Of a stretch of DNA of 60,000 nt, positions 48,946 to 60,000 are shown one piece after another. Position 1 is the first letter of the stretch. Each line of letters starts with the position of its first letter. This stretch comes from Owenia fusiformis (lineage: Eukaryota; Annelida; Polychaeta; Sabellida; Oweniidae). The position numbers and the translations under genes were made by a program. The notes beneath the pieces are model-generated. The model was given only the letters and a program-made list of their open reading frames with translations, did not search any database and was not told where the DNA came from. Location: positions 2,830,001 through 2,890,000 of the forward strand of contig CAIIXF020000002.1 in NCBI GenBank assembly GCA_903813345.2, read 5' to 3'.

Positions 48946-50690
48946 CACCTTTTCACAAAGTAAAGAAAATCGATAATTTCCGGCGCGCTGATTGGTTGTA
49001 TGCAAATGAGTCAAATCAATGACGTCAATGATGGAAAGTTTTGAAGAATTAGAACAGCCAGCATAGGAATATTTTGAATTAACTGCTATAAAAAGGATTC
49101 TATTTGCCCAACGTACTACTTATTTTTAAGCAAATATGAAATATGGACGGGGCACTTTCTTTCCGAATCCGAATTTAATTTAATCATTTTTTGACAGAAC
49201 TATTGTTTATTAAGACTTCTCAGATCAGCCTCACATACACGTGTCTCGTGCTATTGTAAACAAAAAATGTAAATTGTGAAGTTACAAACATCGGCTAAAT
49301 TATCTGATAGTGGTCATACACTATCCTATTAAATGGTTATTATGTCGCAGTAAGAAGTTCCATCAGAAATTCACCATGAGTGACATTCGCGCAAAGCGTT
49401 ACCTTTTGGTATTTATTCGCCATCAGCGATGTCAATAATGATCAGCAATGTCAACATATCATCAATAAACATTATATGATATACGCTATTTCTCTGAAAT
49501 CTTCCCAGTGATCATTATTCAAAACCGATCATCACAATTTATCACTAATTTATCCAATGAGTGGGAATCAGGACCCCCATATCCATGTTTGATTTCTATT
49601 AAGCGTTCTCATTCTTATTATTTTCGAGAAATCCATCATCATTTTGGTAAAGAAAAATTCAACGGTCTGCTGGATCTATTTTGACAGTTTTGATTTAGCA
49701 AGATATTTTAACAAATTGACTGATTCTACACTGAATAAAAAAACATTTTCCCGGGGATATTTGGATCGGGAGATACGCAGCGGGAAATATACATTGGAAT
49801 ATATATACATGTTTAACCCATACTTGGACGTATATTGGAAGCATATTGGGAATATTTGAGAGAACAGGAAAATCCACCCACGGCCAAGAAAACAAAACTG
49901 GACATGAATATTCTAAAATATTTCCACGATTGAACAATGTGAACCAGATGACCAAATTTGGTATGAGATAAACTATCCTATAGTCGGTTCGGGATATTGG
50001 GATTATCCCTTGGCCAATATAATATATTTTCCCTCGGCAGATATATTATAATTGCCTCGGGATAATCCCAATATCCTGAACCTCATGTAGGATAATCTCT
50101 ATATATGTCACGCTCCTCTAGGATATCAATTCTATATCCCAATGTTTTCAAGTATAATATTTTCAAGATACGATCTGATATGACTTGCAGAAATAAATAG
50201 GAAGTAATCGTTTAGTTGATTGAATTATGGAAGTAGTGAAGTCAATGAATAAGAGCAAATGTTTTTAATTTGAACAGGTCATTCATCAAATGACACTGAA
50301 GATTAATTTAAAATAGATTGTCTATCTATATATTTTTATGCATAAGAGACATGTTATAATGTTGGTGAACTAATGATTATGATAATTTCACCTGTTCACA
50401 TCCAGATCCTATTATGATTGAAAACTGACCGGGGGTAATTCTCTTCAAATTATTTACTCATTATGAACAGAAATTTAATATTTAAATCGCTTAGAAGGCG
50501 TAAATAAATGTCAATTTGACGTTCAATAAAAATCTGTCAATAATTTACTGATTACTTGGTAAAACTTACAGCAATCAACCGAGGATTTACATGTTAACTC
50601 AATTGCATTTGTTTTTCGCGGGAAAAAGTTTCAGTCATTGACGTCACAGATTTTTAAGCAGCTCATTATAATATTCATGAGCTGACTTTG
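48946..50690. other. Sequence unique to copy 2 of the duplication
   Basis: Lies between duplication blocks ending at 48945 and resuming at about 50697. It holds a hairpin at 49986-50082 and no supported gene. Confidence 0.5.
49986..50082. repeat. Foldback hairpin
   Basis: Arms TTCGGGATATTGGGATTATC and its reverse complement ending ATCCCAATATCCTGAA, about 22 bp each, with an AT-rich loop that is itself partly palindromic (TATAATATATT). Confidence 0.75.
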
Positions 50691-50696
50691 TGGAAA

Positions 50697-50970
50697 GGAG
50701 AATAATTTGAAACCGATTATTGTAGCCAGTGCACTTGGCCCCAATGGAATGATTTCAGGTCTACACAAAATCATGAAATCATTTTTAAATATAATATTAT
50801 TTATAACATTGTATTCTAAACAGAAATTAAAAAATATTGATTTCATTTATTTTTATAATGTATCATTTTTATAGAGGTGTATAACGTACATTTAAAAATG
50901 GTTCAGTGAAATGCTCTCCCTCTCGTATGAACCTCATTATTGCTAAGACCTTATTCATTAACCAAGGGTA
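50697..50970. repeat. Segmental duplication, copy 2 (third block)
   Basis: Matches 44757-45030 (AATAATTTGA..AAACCGATTATTGTAGCCAG to ATTCATTAACCAAGGGT). Confidence 0.8.
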
Positions 50971-51318
50971 ACAGTAACAGTCCCTATGTTTTGGGTTAAA
51001 ACGTTTGATTACAGATTGGTAACGTCATATTTAACTATTTTTGTTTATGTTTAATTGTCAAGATACTTAGAACAAAGGCAATATACATGAACACTAGTAA
51101 TATCGTATCTTTGTTTTAACACGCCCATGTTCCTCATTAAAACAGTATGCTGAAACCCCTATTATCTCATAAAACAAGTCGATTAGAAAATAAAAATGAA
51201 ATAATCTGGATTAAAGTCTGGAATTAAAACCTTGGACTTGCTTTTTCGAGTTATCATTTTATCATCAAGACATTTGATGAAGAGACGAAGAGCGAATATA
51301 TGCCGTTGAGATGTAAAT

Positions 51319-51432
51319 TCAGTTACCTCTTTTTCCTTTACCTTTGAAACCTTCTCTAAAATCTTCTCCCATAATTGCTGACACGAGTAACATCATAACC
51401 ATGAGGAAACATACCATTCGTGTTGTTTCCAT
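51319..51432 (-). CDS. Small secreted peptide (37 aa, or first coding exon)
   Basis: ATG at 51432 begins METTRMVCFLMVMMLLVSAI, a clear signal peptide, followed by a short basic tail (GEDFREGFKGKGKRGN) with a Lys-Arg site, then TGA. An acceptor (ctattttag) ends 6 bp before the ATG, so a non-coding exon probably precedes it. A donor (AAAAGAG/gtaact at 51326) overlaps the last codons, so the frame may instead continue into an unseen exon. Family not recognised; a processed or antimicrobial-like peptide is one possibility. Confidence 0.45.
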   Translation of the reverse strand: METTRMVCFLMVMMLLVSAIMGEDFREGFKGKGKRGN

Positions 51433-51532
51433 TGTTCGCTAAAATAGTAATACAATCAAAAGGGGCGTAGTGTAAAGGGCATTAGATATGTTGAAATTGT
51501 ATCTTATCCATTTAAGTATTTTTTATCACTTA

Positions 51533-52022
51533 CACCCCAGTCACATTTTTTGCACGGCGGCCGCAAGTCGACCGCAGAACAATTAAATCGGTGAATTTCT
51601 GCGGCGAGCGTAGAAAAACTACGCTCGCCTTGCGGCCTCCGTACGGCGAATGCAGATTTTTACAGGCCGCAGGGAAGGTGTAGAAATTATAACTCGGAGT
51701 TATAATATTTGTTCATTTCTGAGGTCCCCGTAGAAATCAACTGGCTCAACAAGATTGAATCATTATTTGTCAATGTTTCACGATCATTTTTCATTTGATA
51801 TTACATCCTAGCACTATGAATAACATTTATAAATTGTCCTGATGTAAATAAAATGAAAAAAGTATTATTTATCAACAGAAATTTAAAATTCACCGTGCGG
51901 CTGCCGTGGGAAATGTGACTGCAAAAGTATGAGAGCGCAGAAATTCTGCGGCGAGCGTAGAAAAGCAACTGGCCGCAGAAATGATAGACCACACGGCGGC
52001 CGCAGGAAATGTGACTGGGGTG
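51533..52022. mobile_element. PIF/Harbinger-type MITE
   Basis: The 490-bp element is flanked by TTA at 51530-51532 and 52023-52025. Ends start CACCCCAGTCACATTT and are inverted, extending into GCGGCCGC-rich arms. GC-rich subterminal motifs (TTCTGCGGCGAGCGTAGAAA) occur on both sides. A 3-bp TTA duplication is typical of PIF/Harbinger. No transposase. Confidence 0.8.
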
Positions 52023-52025
52023 TTA

Positions 52026-52520
52026 GCCCTATTAGCTTGTAAATGTTGACTTAAATAGCCATGTTTGTGCACTTTGTGATAGAAGCATGAAAATTGGTGA
52101 ACAAGCCCGGGGTCATTAATCAAGTGAGGTATCACAGGCTGTTATCGAAAGATTTGTCCGCTGTGTCGGAGCATGTTCTTTTTCATAAAAACTACACAAT
52201 TTATTTTTAACAAATATGTTTCGTTAAACCAAAGAAAATTACATATTCCACGCAATGAATATATCATTTGCGGGTAACATTCATCTCTGTTTGAAGTCCA
52301 ATACCGCTTGGAGGAAAACCTATTGAAAATGGCGCAGGAGTATCATACTCCAAAATGTACCATTCCTTGTTTAACTTTTTAATGGCACGATATAGTGACA
52401 CGAGCCGGAAAGTCAAAGTCAGATAATTTAGCAATTGTTTAAATAAAAAATTGTAAAATGTTATTAAACAACACTGAAATTCATAAACAATAAGTCTAGT
52501 CACAAATGATGGAAATATAC
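52026..52520. other. Intergenic, nothing supported
   Basis: An open minus-strand frame of 79 codons has no domain, signal or splice support. No repeat recognised. Confidence 0.4.
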
Positions 52521-52524
52521 TATA

Positions 52525-52661
52525 AGTTATTCAATGATTCGAGTGAAATACAGAAAATATTCTTCCCGAGAAGGTCGTATTTCACGATGCGCTAGCAGAG
52601 TGAAATACAGACGTTCAAGGGAAGAATATTTTCTGTATTTCACGAGAAATCATTGAATAAC
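52525..52661. repeat. Foldback hairpin with 42-bp arms
   Basis: GTTATTCAATGATTCGAGTG.. continues through GAAATACAGAAAATATTCTTCCC and is mirrored by its near reverse complement ending ..AAATCATTGAATAAC. The loop is about 50 bp. It could form a strong hairpin. Confidence 0.8.
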
Positions 52662-54760
52662 GTTTTTATTCCATGATTACTCAGATAAAACTCCCCTAAA
52701 TCAAGTCCATTTCCTTGGCTTGGGACCGGAGAAACAGATCAACCTTCTCACCTCAAAAATATTTTACATCGACATTCCTTCAAAATCTTTTCGGCCTTGT
52801 TGTTTTGCTTTTATTGTATTATACGATACGTTTGATTTTCTTCAACATTTTTTTTTCAATTTCATCAGCTGGAACAGTGTAACGAAACGTTTTCTCGATT
52901 CTCGTCTGCCATATTGGATTTTTACTAGTTCATGAAAACAATGTGCATGCTTCATACTGATTTTTTTATAATTACAGATGAGTGTTTTGTATCCTAAAAT
53001 AATACATTGTGGTGATCACCGTATCATTTCCTGATATTCAAATCAGATATTTCTAGCAAAATGCAAATATTAGCATGCGTTGGTGTAAACAGATCGCCAT
53101 TGATTTTTTTCAGTAATAGTCATATCCTGGATGGAAATCTGGGGCGTTGGGATACTGGACCGTATCCCAACGCTGACGTCATTTTCACTCTGTATTCAAT
53201 GCTAAGTGGAAAGTGCGTATAAATACACGATATATTTAAGTCACATGGACCAATCAGATTGCAGGGAATTTCACCATCATGGAATAAAAGCTTGTAGGCT
53301 AACAAAATGATATTCTATAAATAAAAAGTTTACATAATTCCACAGATTTACTGTTTTCTCCCTAAAATCTAGAGACCTTAAATAGCGACCCAGCCTCCCA
53401 AATAAGTATAATACACCTTTACTATTGATTTTATGTCATAGTGTAATATACCAAATTGTTTGAAAATGTATTACCTTTGGGATGATATATAAGTCAATTT
53501 ACCATATTGAGCGTAACTATTTAAATCCTGATTTAAAGTTTGGTATCGTTTTTTTTGGCCCACCCTGTATTAAGATTTATATCATTATATTCTGACCACA
53601 AATATACAGGTGACTGTGTCGACTGTTTATGTTTGCCTTACCCCGAATACGACTAAAACCAAAATGGCATCCAAATAGACATTCTTTGTCTGATATAAAT
53701 ACAACAAAATTGTTAACTCACCTCGTATCTTACCAATTATGTGAAATGCACGTTGCCGCTCGATATCGTTGTCTCTGCTTAAATTAAATGATATCAGCTA
53801 TTTAATACTACCAGGACAACACTAAACTAATATATCCTTCCGCCGCGTATTAATTCATCCTATTCGGCTCTGCTATGTACTAACATCCTTCCATTAAAAG
53901 AATAAGAAGAACTTTCACCTTGGAAAATCAAGCACAGATGAGGATTAAATCATTAAAATCGGGATTTCGAGACAAGAGATGTTGTCATTTGCGTGATGTG
54001 TAACATCCTTTAGACTTATAATTTATGGTATGTGCAAATACAAGGCTTCTCGTTTCAATAAAACTTAAACTTCGCAAAACAGTTGATTTTCGAACTTGTA
54101 AATGTTTGTTTACATGTGTAACTTTTATTTTTACACACTACTTTTCAGGCGTAAACCATTTTACGTTTGCCGTGTTAGTTTGAGTATAATTTGACCCTTA
54201 TTAAGCAAGCATCATGTAGATGTCATCTTCAAGATACGACTGACTGAAATAAAAATATATTGCTTATAATTTAATAGTCTAAGATATTTTCAAATGTTGG
54301 CCCTAAATAAGTATCAACAATAACCGAAAAAATATGAACGAAACCAAGTATATAATATTTAGCATTTATAGATTTTAATCATATGTGGTATATGGGGAAG
54401 TATTACAAACCAGATTTTGAACAAACAGCTAGCAACAAGAAACAATTTTATGATTATTCTCAACTCTGTGTCATTTTGTGAAGAAATTTGAAATACAGTG
54501 TAGGCTGACGCTAGCTAAGCTTACTGATCTCGATTAACGGTCAAGCTCTTTCATGTATGTTACAGACATTTAACAGTACATATTTTAGAGAACATTATTG
54601 AACCATGGTCACAAATGTTTGTGATTCACGTACATTGTACCATGTTCTTGACACCATGGTTCTTCAATAAACGAAAGTGGAAAAGCTAACTTCCTTTCAT
54701 ATTGTAATACGTATCTTCTATTGCATTGAGCAAAGTAAAGACTACATGTGAAGGTGTGTT
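52662..54760. other. Intergenic, possible 5' exon of the small peptide gene
   Basis: No coding exon is supported. On the minus strand a donor (GAG/gtgagt) near 53720 could end a non-coding first exon of the 51319-51432 peptide gene; this is a guess from one splice motif. Confidence 0.3.
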
Positions 54761-54960
54761 ATGTGGCATCACTTATCCCGCATTCTGTATTCTCTCTAAA
54801 AACATATGTTCGATTGGCAGGGTAACAAATTGTCTTTCATCGGCATACTGGTATAACATAATTCATGTTTTTTAACTTTAAGATGTAATATCATGAATTT
54901 CACATATGAACTACGTGGAAGCACATTTACCTCCTCGTTGAATAATTTCAGTGTGTTAAA
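54760..54960. repeat. Segmental duplication, copy 2 (fourth block)
   Basis: Matches 45590-45790 with more divergence (CTTATCCC(G/A)CATTCTGTATTCTCT; GCATACTGGTAT(A/G)ACATAATTCATG). Confidence 0.7.
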
Positions 54961-55630
54961 ATTGTCAACTTGCTTAGATCATTGAATCCTAATAGTGTCT
55001 TCACTATCCTGAAGTATTAGCCGAGTCTACAGCAAGCATTTTGGGAAGTCAGAGGGCCACTTGTTAGACAAATTTTATTTGAAAGATGACTTAATGTAGC
55101 ATCAATTTACATATGTCTGGGTCGTTTTAGTTTGTGGACAAAGGATTCTGAGCCGTTTACCCCCTAGAATAAAATTTGAGGGGGTATTAGAATATCATTC
55201 TATAACATCAATTAAATATTTGCTATAGCAATGATTTTAAAATAATATGTCACTAGTACAGTGGTTAACCGTATCCTAAAATTATAGAAAGATATGTTGA
55301 TTGGTGTAAGAAAAAACATAATTTATAGAAATAAAAAGTATATTTTCGTTCATTGTTTAGTTTCACCAATCTTATTTTTGCAGCTTCAGAGAAATAATAG
55401 GCAAGGATAGTGCTCCAAATAGTATTTATAAATCATTTACAGGCTATGTGTGACATTGTAATATAAGGAATGTAATGATTTGATATTATTTTGTATTTTA
55501 ATATGGCTTTGTTGACCCCTACCCCTTAGAAATATGAGAAAGTGGAGGTGGCACAATTAGATCAGAAATTCTATAATGAGTACTGTACTAATACTTTTCC
55601 AAGAAGCATTTTAAAATGTATATGTGTGAT
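54961..55630. other. Intergenic, nothing supported
   Basis: AT-rich, no exon or repeat family recognised. Confidence 0.4.
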
Positions 55631-55635
55631 GTATA

Positions 55636-55822
55636 GAGGTTATTTAATGGGAGGGATGGAATATGAATTTTATTCTGAGGGAAAATATGATATTGTCCTA
55701 GGAAAATATCACATTGACTTATTGCAATATCCCAAATGCTAATATGATATTTCTCGAAGCGAATATCATATAATCCAAAGGAATAAAATTCATATTCCAC
55801 CAAGACCATCAATAACCTATTT
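55636..55822. repeat. Foldback hairpin
   Basis: Perfect 18-bp inner arms GGAATATGAATTTTATTC (55658) and GAATAAAATTCATATTCC (55781), with weaker outer arms (AGGTTATT / AATAACCT). The interior repeats ATATCA/TGATAT words. Confidence 0.75.
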
Positions 55823-56292
55823 ATTCAATATTTTTTCTGAAACGTAAAATTCAAGAGAAATCCGCGGGAATGGTTCTGATACAGGATCTGATATGTGATT
55901 AAGGCTGATACAGGATCCAATTCGGGATCTGATATAGGATTCTAGCTAATATAGGATCTTTTGAATATCAGTTCTATTCCCTTTTGTGAAAAACATGTTA
56001 TTATGGAATAATGTTATACTTTTGATCAACTGTTTTTTTTTTAATCTATATGCCGTTATTCTAAAGGGTCATTTCTTCATGTTAAATTCTTGTTTTTATA
56101 TTTTTCTTTTTTTCTAAAATGTTATCAAGAATTTCCCTTTGTGTCTCTTCCCTAGATCTGCTCAGTTGCTAATTATAACGAAACATAATGCATTCGTGTT
56201 GTTGAAATTAATTAATTTATTATAAAATAATAATATCATTAGCAAGTTGGGATTAAATAAATAGGGAAAAAACAAGCATTGCAATCACTCAC

Positions 56293-56407
56293 GTTCAACG
56301 TATTCCTTGCAGAGATAAGTGAACACTTCAGATTTGGCGAACTTCTTGTCCCCACTATCAGATTTAAATCACATTTTCCCATACAATTTCCCACATTGTT
56401 GTCAATC
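56293..56407 (-). CDS. Candidate orphan internal exon (Cys-rich, 38 codons)
   Basis: Bounded by a strong acceptor with polypyrimidine tract (CTGCCTTTCCTAACCACAG) and a consensus donor (GAAC/gtgagt). Only one frame is open across the 115 nt, with four regularly placed residues of interest: NCMGKC, then LKCSLISARN. No partner exon was found in either direction and the domain is not recognised. It could be chance. Confidence 0.25.
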
Positions 56408-56770
56408 CTGTGGTTAGGAAAGGCAGGAATTTTAAATGATTTAACCGACATTGATAAAGATGAACGAAATTTGAAATATGCTTTTGATTGAGGTGTCCAG
56501 GCAAACTACCCGCCTCTAATTTCGTGAAACAATATATGTTAAATCACTTCTGTTTAAATTTAGATTTGGTCGATGTTTCTATTGAAATTTTTTCGAGCCA
56601 ATGACAGAAAGGCCGAAAATAACTACCTTTGTTGCCATGCCTGGTTTGTCCAAAGCATACTATAATGTACGATACGTAGATCACTCACCGAATGATTGTT
56701 AGAAATTGACTCCAACTCCTTATAAACAATTCCTCTCCAAATCCTTTCCAACAATTAACAATTAAGTACA

Positions 56771-57282
56771 ATTCAATGGGCTTTGTATAAAAACCTCCTA
56801 CCTCATACCCACCTACTCACGTATGTTGGACATGATACAGTCTTTGAAGGGTTCAATTTTAAAGATCTTAGTTTATTAAATTTTAGTTTATGATGAATTA
56901 TAGATGCATTTGTAACGACCCTTGATAGCAAGTTGCTACTACAGCCCAGCTGGGTTCGATTCCCACTCGGGGCATCGAATTTAGCACACTTTCTTTCAAT
57001 TTCATTATCTGGCTGGTTGGACTTATGCTCTCGGTCGTTAGTAAGTTATTCCCCTGGGGCGCCTTCCGGTCATTACACATTACAATGCACCCATATGCCT
57101 TTATTTATGGATTTGTCATCCGTCTAGTCATTAAATAAAGCCGGAATTGTAGAAATGTTAATAATTAGAGCTATTTGAGATTTAAAAATCTTTAAAATTG
57201 AACGCTTCGATGACTGTATCATGTCCCACGTAGGTGGGTAGGTGGGTATGAGGTATGATGTTTTTTATACAAAGCCATTCAA
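56771..57282. mobile_element. Inverted-repeat element carrying a nested SINE
   Basis: Terminal arms of about 100 bp (ATTCAATGGGCTTTGTATAA.. at 56771 and its counterpart ending ..AAAGCCATTCAAT at 57282), sharing CCTCATACCCACCTAC, GACATGATACAGTC and TTCAATTTTAAAGAT. No transposase. The centre is occupied by a tRNA-derived SINE-like sequence. Confidence 0.7.
56905..57150 (+). mobile_element. tRNA-derived SINE-like sequence
   Basis: Contains a good pol III B box inside GGGTTCGATTCCCACTCGGGGC, preceded by a decayed tRNA-like 5' part (GTTGCTACTACAGCCCAGC) and followed by a body with GGGGCGCCTTCCGGTCATTA and an ATTAAATAAAG end. The A box is not convincing, so it is probably inactive. Confidence 0.55.
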
Positions 57283-57289
57283 TGTCCAA

Positions 57290-58790
57290 TAATATGAATA
57301 ATAGTAATAATGTGTACAGTACAGTTCAAATAATAATATATTAATAATGTGTGCAGTACATTTCAAATAATAATATCAAATAATGATAAAGAAGTAAACC
57401 AGTAATACTTCAGTGAGTTGAATATAACATGAAATAACTGTTGCTCGCTATGTGCTGGCTTAGAATGCAACTGACCCCAATCTGCGCTACCTAGGTCTGG
57501 GACCGCAGACAACCACGAGATTCAGGATCCACCTACTTTATATTCATTATTTATATAAGGCAAACGCTACGGTCGTCCCACAAAACACTTTATGATACAT
57601 AAAAAAATATTTATAAATCCATGTTTTATGATTCTTATTCAGATGTATCAGTCTGCATTTGTATGCTCATTATTTCATTTAATATATCCTTTAAAAGTAT
57701 GATAATTTATATTACATGCCAAAGATGCCCTGGACAATTGACGTCACATACTTATTCACATAGCACTCCTAATTGCACTGTTTACCACTGAAGGAATCCT
57801 ACAGTTGATTAAATTCACATGTGACTCTAAAATATACCTTTACCCATGCAAGAATACTGTGAAGTTCAGCTGCATCTTTGAGGATGAGGTGTAAAGCTGT
57901 AAGCTGTTTGTGCTTCCGAGGCTAATTCTTATATTACTTATCCCTTCCCCAATTCATAGATAGAGGAGGGCTGATGGACATCACTCACAAAGTTCTAGTA
58001 TTTTTAAATGAGGGCGGGGCATGAGGAACTGTACGTATATATTTTAAAAGCTTCCTATAAACGATGCTAAACAAAATTAAGCAAACATTTATAGGAAGCA
58101 AACAAATATATATATGAATGTTATAATCATATTTATCACTTAACATAAGTATAAACAAACATGTTGGCATCTGGGCATCTCATGAATTGACTGTAACACT
58201 TGTGAATGAAAGTTGAATTCTCCTTCAAGGCAAATGAAAATCAGTAGCACCATAATGTGGATGGTGCTATATTTCAAAGCACCATTATGTGGTTGGTGCC
58301 GCGTTAGTCTGATGGCGCCATAATTTGGATCTGAATGATGACATTCATCTGGTTTGATTTTCCCGAGAACTTTGAACTAAGTTAAAATATGACATGGTCA
58401 TTGATTTATGTTAAAAGAATAAAAACATGAATGAATAAATGGGAGGGGCGGATGGGTATTGAGCACGCGCAACGAAGCATTTTAAGTGCAGTGTGCAGTG
58501 TAACACCCCCGGGGTAACACCAAATGATTTAATCGGTAATGAACGGTTAATCGAAGAGAATTAGTTCGAAAATATTTTAAAGCTTCAAGGGAATGTAGAC
58601 AGCTTTTTGAATTTATCGGTACTTGTTTGAAAATTAACTGAGGCAGAATTTGTTTGTCAGTGACGTATTATTTAGCTGGGCTATCATTGGTTCTGGTATG
58701 GCCAAGGTGTTTTTGATCACTTCGGCTTCATCTGCGGACCTACACACAGTTCACTAAATTTGCCAGATAAGATGATTAAGTTTTCTCAAG
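57290..58790. other. Intergenic, no gene seen
   Basis: Short imperfect repeats only: AATAATA runs near 57300-57390, and an AGCACCAT(A/T)ATGTGG motif repeated near 58248 and 58281. No supported exon. Confidence 0.4.
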
Positions 58791-58797
58791 AATAGTA

Positions 58798-59262
58798 CGA
58801 GGGGTTATCAGGAATTTCTGGACCTTTGGCTCTATTTTTGCCATTCTTTATCCTTTCTTACTGATTTTTTCACATAATATAACCCAAATATATAGGATCA
58901 CATCATGACGATTTCATTGTTCTATGACATCATTATCCTATTATTTTTGTTGCAATGGTAACTGGTGACGCGACCACCTATTTCAGTATGTTTGTAACAT
59001 ATCCAGCAATGAATACAGTGTCAAAAATGGCATATAAAACTACTGTTGATCTTTCAAATTTGGTATTTTTTCTGAGCTCCACCTTGTCGCGTCACTGATT
59101 CCCATGGTAACAAAAATAAAAGGATAATGATTTCAAAGAACAGTGAAATCTTCAAGGTGTGATCCTATATGTTTGAGTTATATTGTGTGAAAAAATCACT
59201 AAGAAAGGATAAAAAATGGCAAAAATAGAGCCAACGGTCCAGAAATTCCTGATCAACCCTCG
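58798..59262. mobile_element. Tc1/mariner-type MITE, nearly palindromic
   Basis: The 465-bp element is flanked by TA (58796-58797, 59263-59264). Ends CGAGGGGTTATCAGGAATTT and its near inverted copy, with arms of about 190 bp covering most of the element. The termini share CGAGGGT-type starts with the 28262-29284 element but the arms differ. Confidence 0.85.
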
Positions 59263-59264
59263 TA

Positions 59265-60000
59265 TAAACGTAGGCTAGTTCAATCCTATCATTTATTTTA
59301 AGTTAGATTAGTAAGTTAGTTTCAGTCAGATTTTCTAACTTTTGTAAAGCGCTAGTTTTATAATGTTTCTTTACAGTTTATGAATTCTGACGCCTACATC
59401 AACTCTGTTCCAGCTTAGGATGTAGGTAGACCTCCTATTTGTTTTCAAAGAAGAAACATTTAGATTCTTCTTCACACTCTGTGAGAGGGGTCTCCGAGAA
59501 ACTGGCACGAGTTAAAGGTTATAATACAATATTATGTAAACAGTTAGTCATGAGGTTTAGATAATTCATTCAAATCTACATATTAGACATGGTTCCATAT
59601 TGTACGAAACCTAGAGGGTTTCCGGCATACGTATTGTGTCATGTCATCAGACATATCATTTCCTATGTAATGTATAAATTGTTGACCCTCAAGTCACGAC
59701 AATTGCAAGATGCATTTGGTCGAGAATCTCTGATATAGATTAGTTAAGATTGTTGTGTTTTGTGATGTATAGTTTTCTGTAATTTTGCAATAAACGGGTC
59801 GCGCACAAGCCATCCAATTGTAATTCAGGTGTTATGTAAGGTCTGGTGAATGGAGTTGCATTGCTTTAAATAATTGCTTCGTTAGGGTTAGATCAAACCA
59901 GTGTGTACACAATTTTTTCGCTAACCTTCGTTGCAAAAAATGCTAATTCGTTAGACTCAACCTGGCAGTGTAGCAGGTACCTATTATAAGAAGTCAATTG
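59265..60000. other. Intergenic to window end
   Basis: No exon, RNA gene or repeat family supported. Confidence 0.4.

Noticed and set aside
56930-56985. tRNA gene
   Set aside because: Only the T-arm/B box is convincing; the acceptor stem, D arm and A box are absent. Better explained as a SINE remnant.

Overview
This is AT-rich metazoan nuclear DNA. The genes are spliced with GT-AG introns (one GC-AG), secreted proteins carry signal peptides, and much of the sequence is LINEs and short inverted-repeat DNA transposons (piggyBac, Tc1/mariner, Harbinger-like and possible Mutator-like). Gene content (GH18 chitinases, a DNase I relative, a PAN/NHL secreted protein) suits a marine invertebrate; the phylum cannot be settled from the sequence alone. 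All exon models were built by eye from splice sites, reading phase and comparison of paralogous copies.

Layout. About 1.6-21.1 kb (minus strand) holds two head-to-tail GH18 chitinase genes of ten exons each. Eight internal exons have identical lengths in both copies and the catalytic motif is intact in both. Each protein begins with a hydrophobic anchor instead of an obvious cleavable signal; the second also has a Ser/Thr/Pro-rich stalk. Between them lies a nearly full-length but broken LINE (about 6.7-13.3 kb), itself interrupted by a piggyBac-type MITE, and then an 814-bp element flanked by a 9-bp repeat. About 26.2-28.1 kb (plus) is a secreted PAN-like plus NHL beta-propeller gene with one apparent 2-nt frameshift. 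From 28.2 to 30.6 kb are two TA-flanked mariner-type elements. About 31.7-42.5 kb (plus) is a 13-exon gene for a secreted protein with TWO complete DNase I-like domains in tandem. Its introns hold an antisense LINE, a LINE 3' relic, a second piggyBac MITE and a mariner-type MITE. From 42.4 to 55 kb the 3' end of the DNase gene and its downstream DNA are duplicated in broken colinear blocks; a 13-bp minisatellite has about 27 units in one copy and about 2 in the other. From 51.3 kb to the end the window is mostly intergenic, with a small secreted-peptide ORF, a candidate orphan exon, a SINE-like element nested in a foldback element, and several hairpin MITEs.

The three well-supported gene sets are all extracellular or cell-surface: chitin hydrolysis, DNA hydrolysis, and a PAN/NHL binding protein. 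That would fit a mucosal, digestive or defence locus, but this is inference. The most interesting items are the two-domain DNase, whose first domain has lost one catalytic Glu; the membrane-anchored chitinase pair with divergent first exons; and two independent 2-nt TA losses in otherwise intact genes, which suggest assembly indels rather than true pseudogenes.
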